Source: Bacteroidales bacterium (GTDB lineage: Bacteria; Bacteroidota; Bacteroidia; Bacteroidales; Tenuifilaceae). From it: 64,000 bases of DNA. The position numbers were made by a program, and so were the translations under genes. Below are positions 19,104 through 27,112 of the stretch, piece by piece. The stretch spans positions 124,001 through 188,000 of the forward strand of contig JACJXD010000005.1 of NCBI GenBank assembly GCA_020636845.1. Direction: 5' to 3'. Within the stretch, counting starts at the first letter, position 1. Each line of letters begins with the position of its first letter. Under the pieces are notes generated by a model, which was not told the origin of the DNA, ran no database searches, and saw nothing but the letters and a program-made list of their open reading frames with translations.

Positions 19104-19191
19104 TGATAAAAAATTTGAGGTAGTGGCATAAAAACAACTAACCACCTGTTTTAAAATAAAATGATTTTAGAAAAAACTGTTGATTGCTAAT

Positions 19192-19521
19192 TTAAACGGT
19201 AACAGGCGGTGCCCTCAAATTGAATGAGTAAGGATTGTCTAGTACAGGCGTACTTTGAATGTACAGAGGGGTGTAGTCCGAAAAGTATTCGGGAACTACT
19301 TTATTTTGTGAGTTTGTATTGGTAAAGAAAACAACAAACTCGAAAGCACAAATCGGACACTTTTGGTGTTGCTTGGCAAGTTCGGTTTTGCTGGGATATG
19401 TGGAATGATAATGTTCGTGGTGTACATATAAAAAGTGGGTTGCCTTTATTAGCAGTGGTGCTGTAAAAACAACCACCAGGTAAAGGGAAAGAAGTTTTTT
19501 ATATGTGTTTCTTTTTCTCAT
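19192..19521 (-). CDS. small exported His/Cys-rich protein (possible metal binder)
   Basis: 109 residues that I do not recognise by name. There is one hydrophobic segment near residues 10-27 (signal or anchor), then a His cluster (HHEHYH, residues 34-39, plus His29 and His52) and a zinc-knuckle-like KCPIC (Cys55, Cys58), ending in NLRAPPVTV. The shape (short exported protein, His and CxxC motifs, Pro-rich R-x-PP tail) resembles small proteins encoded beside copper or zinc receptors, including DUF2946-like ones. It lies directly upstream of the TonB receptor in the same direction. Role in metal binding or delivery is inference. Confidence 0.7.
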   Translation of the reverse strand: MRKRNTYKKLLSLYLVVVFTAPLLIKATHFLYVHHEHYHSTYPSKTELAKQHQKCPICAFEFVVFFTNTNSQNKVVPEYFSDYTPLYIQSTPVLDNPYSFNLRAPPVTV

Positions 19522-19689
19522 TTCATTTAGAAAATCAAGGAGATATGATTTCCCTTATTTTTTATGCAGGTAATTCATAACCTTGCTTGTTTGTGCTAAA
19601 AAGCAATGCTAAAGTACGGAAACTTTTCTTCGCGTATTTTTGTTGAATGTTAATTTAGTAAAGAATAACAAAAATTGCTTGGAAAGAGT

Positions 19690-20325
19690 TTATGCCTGTC
19701 GCAAAACATTTTCGAACTCCGACAAAATCATGGCAGTAGCGCCCCAAACCATTTCGCCTTGAATATTGTAATACGGTGCAGTAATTGGTCGTCCATGGGA
19801 CGAAATAACCTTAACCGATTTGCTATCGGAATTAAGAATGCTAAAAATGGGAAAGGATATAATGTACTCAACTTCCTGAAGATTTGGGGTAAAAGTCGGT
19901 TCGTATTCCACATAGCCGACAACGGGTTTAACCGTTAAGTTGCTAATGGGAATGTATAGGTTTGTTAAGGTTCCTAATACCTTTATGTCGTTTTTGTTAA
20001 TACCTATTTCTTCGTTGGCTTCGCGTAAAGCTGTTTTTATTATGTCATCGTCGTAATCTTCGGTTTTCCCTCCGGGAAGGCTTATTTGCCCGCTATGAGG
20101 TCCATTGTATGTTTGTCTTTTAATAAGCACGGAGTATGGGGCGTTGTTGTTACTGGGAAATATTAAGATGAGTACGGCGCTTTGTCTGGTTAGGGTATTT
20201 GGGGTACTATTTCCCCGTAAATCTTCGCGCAACGAGGGAGCCATTTGTTGCTGTGCAGAATTGCCGGGAAGCGTTTGGGTTAGTAAAAACTTTAACTTCG
20301 TACAAAAGGATGTAAATTCAAACAT
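19690..20325 (-). CDS. Nudix hydrolase, CoA pyrophosphatase-like
   Basis: Hydrolyses a nucleoside diphosphate linked to another moiety, most likely coenzyme A and its derivatives, in the cytoplasm. The 211-residue protein contains the Nudix box at about residues 84-109 (LPGGKTEDYDDD ... TALREANEEIGI) and, just before it, the CoA-type motif LIKRQTYNGPHSGQISLPGG (67-86), which marks the NudL/YeaB group. Length matches that group. The gene stands alone, with a TACCTTTG -7 element about 27 bp upstream and diverging from the lipoprotein gene at 20496. Confidence 0.88.
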   Translation of the reverse strand: MFEFTSFCTKLKFLLTQTLPGNSAQQQMAPSLREDLRGNSTPNTLTRQSAVLILIFPSNNNAPYSVLIKRQTYNGPHSGQISLPGGKTEDYDDDIIKTALREANEEIGINKNDIKVLGTLTNLYIPISNLTVKPVVGYVEYEPTFTPNLQEVEYIISFPIFSILNSDSKSVKVISSHGRPITAPYYNIQGEMVWGATAMILSEFENVLRQA

Positions 20326-20351
20326 GCCTGTATAGGTTAATAGAACTAACT

Positions 20352-20359
20352 CAAAGGTA
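20352..20359 (-). promoter_or_regulatory. -7 element of the Nudix gene
   Basis: TACCTTTG on the minus strand, an exact TAnnTTTG match 27 bp before the ATG. No TTTG at -33 distance. Confidence 0.45.
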
Positions 20360-20428
20360 TGATATTTGGCTTATAATTTGACGAGGGGTAGTGTGTTTAA
20401 CATGTTTTTCTTACATTTATAGGATGAA

Positions 20429-20436
20429 TATGTTTG
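20429..20436 (+). promoter_or_regulatory. candidate -7 element of the TPR-like lipoprotein gene
   Basis: TATGTTTG, an exact TAnnTTTG match, 59 bp before the ATG at 20496. No clear -33 element. Confidence 0.35.
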
Positions 20437-20495
20437 TTGTCGGAATATTTTTTTTGATTGTTAACCCTTGATTTAAAGTATAAAACCTACGCTTT

Positions 20496-21875
20496 ATGAA
20501 AAAGTATTTACTAGTTTCTATTTTATCGGTACTGATAGTGGCAACCGGTTGTGTTTCGAAAAAATATGCAAAAAGAGGAGTTAAGTACGAACAGGCTGGA
20601 ATGTGGGAGTTGGCTGCAGAGTCGTATATGCGCTCGTTGTCGGCTAAACGCGATAATATTGATGCCCTCACTGGACTGAAGCGAACCGGACAAAAAGTGT
20701 TGGACGAAAAAGCCCTAAAGGTTGTTAAGGCTTACGAATCGGACGATTTGAAATCGACGGTTTATGGATATATTGAGATGGAAAATTTTGCCAACAATGC
20801 GAAATCTTTAGGCGTTGAGTTGATAATGTCCGATATGGCTACCGGCTATTTTAATGATGCTAAGCCAAAGTATATTGAAAAAATTTATGGGGAGGCTCAG
20901 CAATTGCTCGAAGCCGAAAAGTTTAAGGAGGCCGAGGTGCTGCTTAACGAGGTAAAAAGTTTGGCTCCGGATTACGGTGATGTAAAGGATATGCTTAAAG
21001 TTTCGAAATGCGAGCCGTTGTATAGGCAAGGAAAAACTTTTATGGGAAACAATTTAAACAGAAAGGCTTACTACAATTTCGATAAAATTGTAAAAGAGTT
21101 TGGCGATTATAAGGATGCTGCCGATCTTAAGAAGGAAGCGCTGGATAAGGCTTTAATTACCATAAGTGTAAACGATTTTACTGCACGGTTTGGCGACAGA
21201 AACTTGTCTAAAGTTGTACAGGGAAAGGTGGTTGCCGAGATTAACTCGTTGAATAATCCTTTCATAAAAATAGTTGATACGCATAATACTAATCAAATTA
21301 TTCAGGAACAACAGCATGGTGCTGAGATAGGGGCAAATATCAATATTGGTAAAATGCTAGCTGCAAAAGCCATTCTGAATGGCGAGTTGATAGAAAAGAC
21401 GCAATACGTAGGAAAGTTGAGCAAAACCCGTAAAAAAGGGTATGTAAAAGAGGTGACAAAAGTAAAGAAACCGAATTCTGAGGAAACCGAAACTAAAGTG
21501 TCGTATAAAAAGGTTTACTACTGGGAGTATGAGACTAAAAATTACGCTTCTATGTCTTTAAAGTATCAATTAACATCAACAGAAACAGGAGCGGTTATGG
21601 TTACCGATTTAGCAAAAGGGTATGCCGAAGATGCTTTACATTATGTTGAGTTCGATGGACCAAAGGATAAATTGGTGCCGGGTAGTTGGGAAAAAATAAA
21701 CAAGGATTCGCCAAACGATGTAGTGTCCGATAGCAAAGTTGATATTGCTGCACTTAGGGATTTACTCGATGGAAAACGGGAAATTATTTCTTTGGATAAG
21801 TTAAACGAACAGGTTATCGACGAAATAGCCAGTCAGGTAAGTGGCAAAATCGATAAGTACGATCCGGAAAAGTAA
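20496..21875 (+). CDS. TPR-like outer-membrane lipoprotein of unknown function
   Basis: 459 residues with a lipoprotein signal (VATGC, Cys19). The N-terminal half (about 25-230) is helical with TPR-like repeats (YEQAGMWELAAESYMRSLSA; EAQQLLEAEKFKEAEVLLNE; and a third near 170-210). The C-terminal half (about 225-459) is a mixed alpha/beta domain with weak resemblance to the CsgG/LpoB/TolB-N superfamily. It is rich in Lys. I do not recognise a named family. It sits 38 bp upstream of the LPP20-type lipoprotein in the same direction, so the two probably act together in the envelope. Confidence 0.78.
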   Translation: MKKYLLVSILSVLIVATGCVSKKYAKRGVKYEQAGMWELAAESYMRSLSAKRDNIDALTGLKRTGQKVLDEKALKVVKAYESDDLKSTVYGYIEMENFANNAKSLGVELIMSDMATGYFNDAKPKYIEKIYGEAQQLLEAEKFKEAEVLLNEVKSLAPDYGDVKDMLKVSKCEPLYRQGKTFMGNNLNRKAYYNFDKIVKEFGDYKDAADLKKEALDKALITISVNDFTARFGDRNLSKVVQGKVVAEINSLNNPFIKIVDTHNTNQIIQEQQHGAEIGANINIGKMLAAKAILNGELIEKTQYVGKLSKTRKKGYVKEVTKVKKPNSEETETKVSYKKVYYWEYETKNYASMSLKYQLTSTETGAVMVTDLAKGYAEDALHYVEFDGPKDKLVPGSWEKINKDSPNDVVSDSKVDIAALRDLLDGKREIISLDKLNEQVIDEIASQVSGKIDKYDPEK

Positions 21876-21913
21876 TAAATCGTTGTATAGTAGTAACAAT
21901 AAAATAGTTCGAT

Positions 21914-23281
21914 GTGAAAAGAATTCTTCCATTTTCAATTTTACTTATAGTGTTGGCCGGTTGTGGCACCTCTAAAAAGGCAACACAATTAACGGATGTG
22001 CCTTCGTGGATAAAATCGAGACCTTCGTCTGCAGTTTATTATGTGGGCATTGGTTCTGCCAGAAAATTTGGTAATCCCGGCGACTATATGCAGGCTGCAA
22101 AGCAAAACGCATTGGCCGACATGTCAAGCGAGATTTCTGTAAAATTATCTTCGAACTCGGTTTTAAGCGCTTTCGAAACGCAGCAAACCTTTTTCGAAGA
22201 TTACTCATCTACGGTTAGAGCCGAGACGCAAAAGGAGTTGGCAGGCTACAACGAAGTTGACACATGGGAGGATGCTCAAAACTACTGGGTTTACTATCAG
22301 TTGTCCAAGGAACTATATCAAAAGCAGGTTGAAGAACGAAAGGCAAAAGCGATTTCCACTTCGCTGGATTTTTACCGAAAAGCATTGGAAAATGTGCAGA
22401 GCAACGATTCGAAGTCGGCATTAATAATGACCATAAAGGCGCTTGAGCCGTTAAAACCTTACTTTGCCGAAACTATTGTGGCTAATTATGACGGAACCGA
22501 CATTTTTCTGGGTAACGAACTGTTTAGTTTGATTAACAGGGAAGCAAGTAACCTTGTGCTTACAGGACCAAAGGAGGTAAGTTTTAAAATGGGAAGCACA
22601 ATTACAGGTGATATGTTGGAGTATGAGGTTACGAATTCGCAGGGCGTTGCTCAAAAGGGAATTCCATTGGTTGCAAAACTATCGGTTAACTCGTACATGC
22701 CATACAAGGTTGTAACCGATAGCAAGGGTAAGGCGCAAGTTCAAATTACCAGTGTAAAGGCAAAGAGCACGACGGCAAAGTTGCAAGTTCAAATCGATTT
22801 TGAATCGATTATACGGGAGGGAACTAACGATTTTGCCATTCGTAAAATACTATCGCGAGTAAACATGCCAACCTTCGAAACGGTTGTAAACATTGTTCGA
22901 CCTACATTTGCAATTAATGCAGTTCCCGAAGATGCTGCCAATCGGCAGGCTGCCGATTATCTTGTTGATGTACTAAAGCGTAAGTTAACAACCGATGGTT
23001 ATAGTATTATTGAGCAGGATAACAACGCCGATTTTACTATCAATATTGATGCTCAGGTTGACAAAATGTCCAAGGTGAACAAGTATGTTCGCGTTGCCGT
23101 GCAAGCTACAATTACGGTAGTAAGCAAAGATAAAGGCGTTGTGTATAGCCGGAGGATGGACAAGGAAATAGGCTCTCATTTTGATGCTACTGGGGCGGCA
23201 ACTAATGCACTAAAGGAGATTGAAAGGAAAATAGACAATTTCGTTTCGGAGCAGCTGATTCAAACGGTTGTGTCGAAGTAA
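21914..23281 (+). CDS. LPP20-family lipoprotein
   Basis: 455 residues from a GTG start; the only nearby ATG (21912) runs straight into TGA. The signal has lipobox VLAGC (Cys17). Residues about 27-140 match the LPP20 pattern: DVPSWI ... YYVGIGSA ... AAKQNALADMSSEISVKLSS. The middle (about 185-310) looks like an Ig-like beta domain, and the C-terminal part (about 320-455) is a second alpha/beta domain. LPP20, FlgP and related CsgG/LpoB-like folds are envelope lipoproteins; the precise role here is unknown. It follows the TPR-like lipoprotein gene by 38 bp and is likely cotranscribed with it. Confidence 0.8.
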   Translation: MKRILPFSILLIVLAGCGTSKKATQLTDVPSWIKSRPSSAVYYVGIGSARKFGNPGDYMQAAKQNALADMSSEISVKLSSNSVLSAFETQQTFFEDYSSTVRAETQKELAGYNEVDTWEDAQNYWVYYQLSKELYQKQVEERKAKAISTSLDFYRKALENVQSNDSKSALIMTIKALEPLKPYFAETIVANYDGTDIFLGNELFSLINREASNLVLTGPKEVSFKMGSTITGDMLEYEVTNSQGVAQKGIPLVAKLSVNSYMPYKVVTDSKGKAQVQITSVKAKSTTAKLQVQIDFESIIREGTNDFAIRKILSRVNMPTFETVVNIVRPTFAINAVPEDAANRQAADYLVDVLKRKLTTDGYSIIEQDNNADFTINIDAQVDKMSKVNKYVRVAVQATITVVSKDKGVVYSRRMDKEIGSHFDATGAATNALKEIERKIDNFVSEQLIQTVVSK

Positions 23282-23333
23282 AAATTTTTTTCTTATTGTG
23301 CTTTTTAGCATAAGTTTCCTTATAAAATTTGCA

Positions 23334-23341
23334 TAGGTTTG
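23334..23341 (+). promoter_or_regulatory. candidate -7 element of the DUF1573 gene
   Basis: TAGGTTTG, an exact TAnnTTTG match, 44 bp before the ATG at 23385. No strong -33 element. Confidence 0.35.
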
Positions 23342-23384
23342 CATACTGAAATTTCAATAATCGGCGTGCTAAAATTTTGTACAA

Positions 23385-23810
23385 ATGAAAAAATTGTTGA
23401 CCGCATTGTTTTCGCTAGTATTTGTAGCATTGGGTTATTCGCAAAGTAGTACCGATACCTTATCCGTTAAAAAAGCCGAAATTCAATTTGCTCAAACCGA
23501 AATTCATTACGGAGTAATCGAGCAATATTCGAGCGGCGAAAAAAGTATAGAGTTTACGAACACAGGAAGTGCTCCTTTGGTTTTAACCAATGTGGTTCCT
23601 TCGTGCGGGTGCACGGTGGTCGATTGGCCAAAAGAACCGGTAAGCCCTAGCGAAAAGGGAAAAATTATAGTAAAGTACAATACGGGTAATACCGGAACTT
23701 TCCGGAAGAGCATTCGGGTTTTCTCCAATGCTAAAACAAGTCCGGTTATGCTAATAATTAGCGGAGAAGTTAAACCAACAGAAAGTAATAGTAGTCCAAA
23801 TCAAAAATAA
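23385..23810 (+). CDS. DUF1573 domain protein (exported Ig-like)
   Basis: 141 residues with a signal peptide (cleaved near GYSQ) and a single Ig-like DUF1573 domain. The family signature is present: FTNTGSAPLVLTNVVPSCGCT, with the CGC pair, preceded by HYGVIEQYSSGEKS. The family is common and exported in Bacteroidota but has no assigned biochemical activity; the conserved cysteines suggest metal or disulfide chemistry. It is followed after 7 bp by the aminotransferase gene, so they are cotranscribed even though the functions look unrelated. Confidence 0.9.
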   Translation: MKKLLTALFSLVFVALGYSQSSTDTLSVKKAEIQFAQTEIHYGVIEQYSSGEKSIEFTNTGSAPLVLTNVVPSCGCTVVDWPKEPVSPSEKGKIIVKYNTGNTGTFRKSIRVFSNAKTSPVMLIISGEVKPTESNSSPNQK

Positions 23811-23817
23811 ATTAATC

Positions 23818-25017
23818 ATGCCAAGTATATCTAAAAAAGGGCTTTCAATGCCTGCTTCACCTATTCGTAAGTTGGTTCCTTATGCCGAAGAGGCAAAGCG
23901 AAAAGGTCGTAAGGTTTATCATCTTAATATTGGTCAACCCGATATTCCAACGCCCGAAGTGGCTTTGGAGGCTGTTCGCCATACCGATTTAAAGGTTGTT
24001 GAGTATAGCCATTCGGCAGGAAACGAGTCGTATCGTAAAGGGCTTGCCAACTATTACAAAGGAATTGGTGTAGATATTACCCACAACGATATTATTGTAA
24101 CCACCGGAGGTTCCGAGGCAATTACCATTGCATTTATGTCGTGCTTAAATCCTGGCGATGAGGTTATTATTCCTGAACCTTTTTACGCCAACTACAATGG
24201 ATTTGCAGTGCAAACAGGGGTTGTGGTAAAACCGATTGTTTCGTCTATTAAGAACGATTTTGCATTACCCGATGTAAGCGAATTCGATAAGCTTATTACC
24301 CCAAAAACAAAGGGTATTGTTATTTGTAATCCTAATAACCCAACTGGTTATCTATACTCGAAGGAAGAGTTGGAGAAATTGGCAACTATTGTTAAAAAGC
24401 ACGATTTGTACCTATTCTCCGATGAAGTTTACCGTGAATTTTGCTACGACGGGCATACGCATTTTTCTGCAATGAAGCTTAAGGGGCTTGAGAACAATGT
24501 AATCCTTATGGATTCTGTTTCGAAGCGTTACAGCATGTGCGGCGTTCGTATTGGTGCGTTAATAACGCGCAACAAGGAAGTTATTACAACGGCCATGAAA
24601 TTTGCACAGGCTCGTTTGTCCCCTCCGTCGTTTGGACAAATTGCTGCCGAAGCAGCATTAAACACTCCCGAATCGTACTTCAAAGGTGTTTACGACGAGT
24701 ATATTAAACGTAGAAATTTTATGGTAGAGGCTTTAAACAAAATGGAAGGAGTTTACTGTCCAAAACCGAAAGGTGCTTTTTACACGGTTGTTAAGTTGCC
24801 AATTGACGATAGCGAGAAGTTTGCCCGTTGGTTACTCGAAGATTTTGAGTATAATAATCAAACGGTGATGTTGGCTCCTGCTACCGGATTTTACTCAACT
24901 CCGGGTTTAGGTAAAAACGAGGTAAGAATTGCTTATGTTTTAAAGGTTGAAGATTTAAAGAAGGCAATGGAGTGCTTGGAAGTTGCCCTAAAACAATACC
25001 CTGGACGAGTAATTTAG
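23818..25017 (+). CDS. PLP-dependent class I/II aminotransferase (AspC-like)
   Basis: Cytoplasmic fold-type I aminotransferase of 399 residues. Visible PLP features: Asn174 in NPNNPTG, Asp202 and Tyr205 in SDEVYREF, the Schiff-base Lys236 in DSVSKRYSMCG and the downstream Arg244 of the phosphate-binding loop. The N-terminal substrate segment (LNIGQPDIPTP) is typical of aspartate/aromatic-type enzymes. Family members transfer amino groups between aspartate or aromatic amino acids and 2-oxoglutarate; the exact substrate cannot be fixed here. It is the last gene of a two-gene unit with DUF1573, and a strong terminator follows 23 bp after the stop. Confidence 0.93.
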   Translation: MPSISKKGLSMPASPIRKLVPYAEEAKRKGRKVYHLNIGQPDIPTPEVALEAVRHTDLKVVEYSHSAGNESYRKGLANYYKGIGVDITHNDIIVTTGGSEAITIAFMSCLNPGDEVIIPEPFYANYNGFAVQTGVVVKPIVSSIKNDFALPDVSEFDKLITPKTKGIVICNPNNPTGYLYSKEELEKLATIVKKHDLYLFSDEVYREFCYDGHTHFSAMKLKGLENNVILMDSVSKRYSMCGVRIGALITRNKEVITTAMKFAQARLSPPSFGQIAAEAALNTPESYFKGVYDEYIKRRNFMVEALNKMEGVYCPKPKGAFYTVVKLPIDDSEKFARWLLEDFEYNNQTVMLAPATGFYSTPGLGKNEVRIAYVLKVEDLKKAMECLEVALKQYPGRVI

Positions 25018-25040
25018 TTTGAAATTTATAAATAGCAAGG

Positions 25041-25066
25041 GGGATGAGGGTACTCATCCCTTTTTT
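25041..25066 (+). terminator. terminator of the DUF1573-aminotransferase unit
   Basis: 8-bp GC-rich stem (25041-25048 and 25053-25060) with a GGTA loop followed by six T residues. Confidence 0.88.
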
Positions 25067-25134
25067 ATTCTTGCAAATATTAGAGGTTTTAACAAGCGTT
25101 GAAATCACGAATAGTTTTTATAACTTTAATTTTC

Positions 25135-25168
25135 TTTGGGAATTAAGTATTTTTAATGCCTAAATTTG
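25135..25168 (+). promoter_or_regulatory. promoter of the NamZ gene
   Basis: TTTG at 25135-25138, a 22-bp spacer, then TAAATTTG at 25161-25168: a good match to the Bacteroidota TTTG/TAnnTTTG promoter. It lies inside the longest open frame, which supports the downstream ATG at 25210. Confidence 0.6.
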
Positions 25169-25209
25169 TAATCAAATCCGTTATTACTAGAAATCGAATT
25201 TTTGCCCCG

Positions 25210-26385
25210 ATGAAATATTTTGCCACTTTACCTTTTTTGCTGATAGCATTTGTTTCATGTTCGCAAAATTACCCGGGCATTAAGGCGGGAGCGGAGCGAA
25301 TCGATTTTTATCTTCCTAAAATTCAGAATAAAACTGTAGCGGTAGTAGCTAACCATACTTCCTTGGTAGGGAAAAGTCATTTAGTGGACACGCTTTTAGC
25401 ATTAGGGGTAAACGTAAAGGTAATTTTTAGTCCGGAACATGGCTTTAGGGGAAATTCCGAAGCAGGTGCGCTTATCAGCAGTTATATCGATGAAAAAACG
25501 CATATTCAGGTTTACTCGCTTTACTCGAAGTGGAAAAAGCCCGTTGCAAAGCAGTTGGAGGGCATCGATGTGGTTTTATTCGATTTGCAGGATGTGGGAG
25601 TGAGGTTTTATACTTATATCTCCACGTTGCATTATGTAATGGAGGCCTGTGCCGAGTATGGCAAGCAATGTATAGTGTTGGACAGGCCCAATCCTAACGG
25701 TTTCTATGTTGATGGCCCGGTCCTCGACACGGCATTTCGTTCGTTTGTGGGAATGCACCCTGTACCCATTGTGTATGGCTTGACTATTGCCGAGTTTGCA
25801 CAAATGATTAACGGTGAAGGGTGGTTAAAAAATGGGGAAAAGTGTAATCTTGCCGTTGTTCCCTGCGAGGGGTACAATCATAACATAGCCTTTCCTCTTC
25901 CGGTGAAGCCTTCACCAAACTTGCCGAACCAGCAGTCCGTACTTTTGTACCCTTCTCTTGGGCTTTTCGAGGGAACTGCAGTAAGTGTTGGGCGTGGTAC
26001 CGATTTCCCCTTTCAGGTATTTGGCTTTCCTGATTTTCCGGTGAAAAATTTTAGTTTTACACCTGTAGAAAAACCGGGGGCTAGCGTTAATCCTCCTTAC
26101 AAGGAGAAGAAATGTTACGGTATCGACTTGCGGGGCTTTGCTCCGGATTACTTTATCGACAGGAAAGCACTTATTCTCGATTGGCTTATATACGCTTATC
26201 GGTCATATCCCCAGAAGGAAAAGTTTTTTAATAATTTCTTTAGGTTGCTTGCCGGAAACGATGAACTAAAAAAACAGATTATTAGTGGAATGAGTGCCGA
26301 CGATATTCGCAAAAGTTGGCAACCCGATTTGAAAAAATATAAGGCAATTAGAAAGAAATATTTGCTATACAAGGATTTTGAGTAG
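25210..26385 (+). CDS. NamZ-like exo-beta-N-acetylmuramidase (DUF1343)
   Basis: Family members remove terminal N-acetylmuramic acid from peptidoglycan fragments, feeding cell-wall recycling. The chosen ATG at 25210 gives 391 residues with a lipoprotein-like signal (LLIAFVSCSQ, Cys17). The frame extends 18 codons upstream, but that stretch overlaps a promoter and has no signal. Recognisable family segments are VVANHTSLVG, IFSPEHGFRG with the E/H pair, LFDLQDVGVRFYTYISTLHYVMEA, VLDRPNPNG and the C-terminal GRGTDFPFQVFG. Exported location agrees with the family. RNase HI follows after 6 bp. Confidence 0.9.
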   Translation: MKYFATLPFLLIAFVSCSQNYPGIKAGAERIDFYLPKIQNKTVAVVANHTSLVGKSHLVDTLLALGVNVKVIFSPEHGFRGNSEAGALISSYIDEKTHIQVYSLYSKWKKPVAKQLEGIDVVLFDLQDVGVRFYTYISTLHYVMEACAEYGKQCIVLDRPNPNGFYVDGPVLDTAFRSFVGMHPVPIVYGLTIAEFAQMINGEGWLKNGEKCNLAVVPCEGYNHNIAFPLPVKPSPNLPNQQSVLLYPSLGLFEGTAVSVGRGTDFPFQVFGFPDFPVKNFSFTPVEKPGASVNPPYKEKKCYGIDLRGFAPDYFIDRKALILDWLIYAYRSYPQKEKFFNNFFRLLAGNDELKKQIISGMSADDIRKSWQPDLKKYKAIRKKYLLYKDFE

Positions 26386-26391
26386 GAAAAT

Positions 26392-27054
26392 ATGGCGAAA
26401 AAAAATAAATATTATGTTGTTTGGGTTGGATATAAGCCGGGAGTTTACGACAGTTGGTCAGCATGTCAACTTCAAACAAAAGGATTTCCGGGAGCAAAGT
26501 TCAAGGGGTTTGATACAAAAATATTAGCCGAGAACGCTTACAATGAAGGGTTTATTGGCTACGAAAAATTGAGTCCGTCGCAAAAGGTACTTTTTAGCGT
26601 GGACGATAATTCACCAAAACCTGTTTATCCATCGTTAGCTGTTGATGCTGCATGGAATACGGCAACGCTCGAAATGGAGTATCGGGGAGTTGTTGCGCAA
26701 ACCGGAACTGAGTTGTTCAAACAAGGTCCATACCCGGATGCAACAAATAACATTGGAGAGTTTTTAGCTATTGTTCATGTTTTGGCAATGCTTAGTAAGG
26801 GAATGGGCTTACCGGACAGTATTATGAAAATAAGGGAAACTATTCCGGTTTATTCCGATTCTAAAACGGCCATTAGTTGGGTTAGGAACAAGCGAGCTAA
26901 TACAAAGTTGAAGCCCACTGCAAAAAATAGGTTGTTGTTTAACTTGGTAGCCAGGGCAGAAAATTGGCTTCGAGAGAATTCGTGGAAGAATCCTTTACTT
27001 AAATGGGAAACTAAAGTATGGGGTGAAATTCCTGCCGATTTTGGACGAAAGTAA
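26392..27054 (+). CDS. rnhA: ribonuclease HI with N-terminal viroplasmin-like domain
   Basis: Cleaves the RNA strand of RNA-DNA hybrids. The 220-residue protein starts with a caulimovirus viroplasmin/RNase H N-terminal domain (residues 5-55: YYVVWVGYKPGVYDSW ... FKGFDTKILAENAYNEG) that binds hybrids. The catalytic domain follows with Asp85 (AVDAAW), Glu123 (NNIGEFLAI), Asp156 (VYSDSKTAI) and Asp216 in the C-terminal GEIPADFGRK, the arrangement seen in Bacteroidota enzymes. It is coupled to the NamZ gene by a 6-bp gap, probably only by transcription. Confidence 0.93.
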   Translation: MAKKNKYYVVWVGYKPGVYDSWSACQLQTKGFPGAKFKGFDTKILAENAYNEGFIGYEKLSPSQKVLFSVDDNSPKPVYPSLAVDAAWNTATLEMEYRGVVAQTGTELFKQGPYPDATNNIGEFLAIVHVLAMLSKGMGLPDSIMKIRETIPVYSDSKTAISWVRNKRANTKLKPTAKNRLLFNLVARAENWLRENSWKNPLLKWETKVWGEIPADFGRK

Positions 27055-27060
27055 TAAGCA

Positions 27061-27085
27061 AAGGGGCTAACTTAGTTAACCCCTT
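27061..27085. terminator. probable terminator between rnhA and the caspase gene
   Basis: Inverted repeat of 11 bp with one A-C mismatch (27061-27071 and 27075-27085) and a 3-nt loop, between two convergent genes. No long T-run. Confidence 0.55.
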
Positions 27086-27112
27086 CACTTTTAACCTTTA
27101 AGTAACGAACCA

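Noticed and set aside
25156..25209. 18-codon extension upstream of the NamZ ATG
   Set aside because: It contains the promoter -7 element and has no signal peptide features; the downstream ATG begins a lipoprotein signal.
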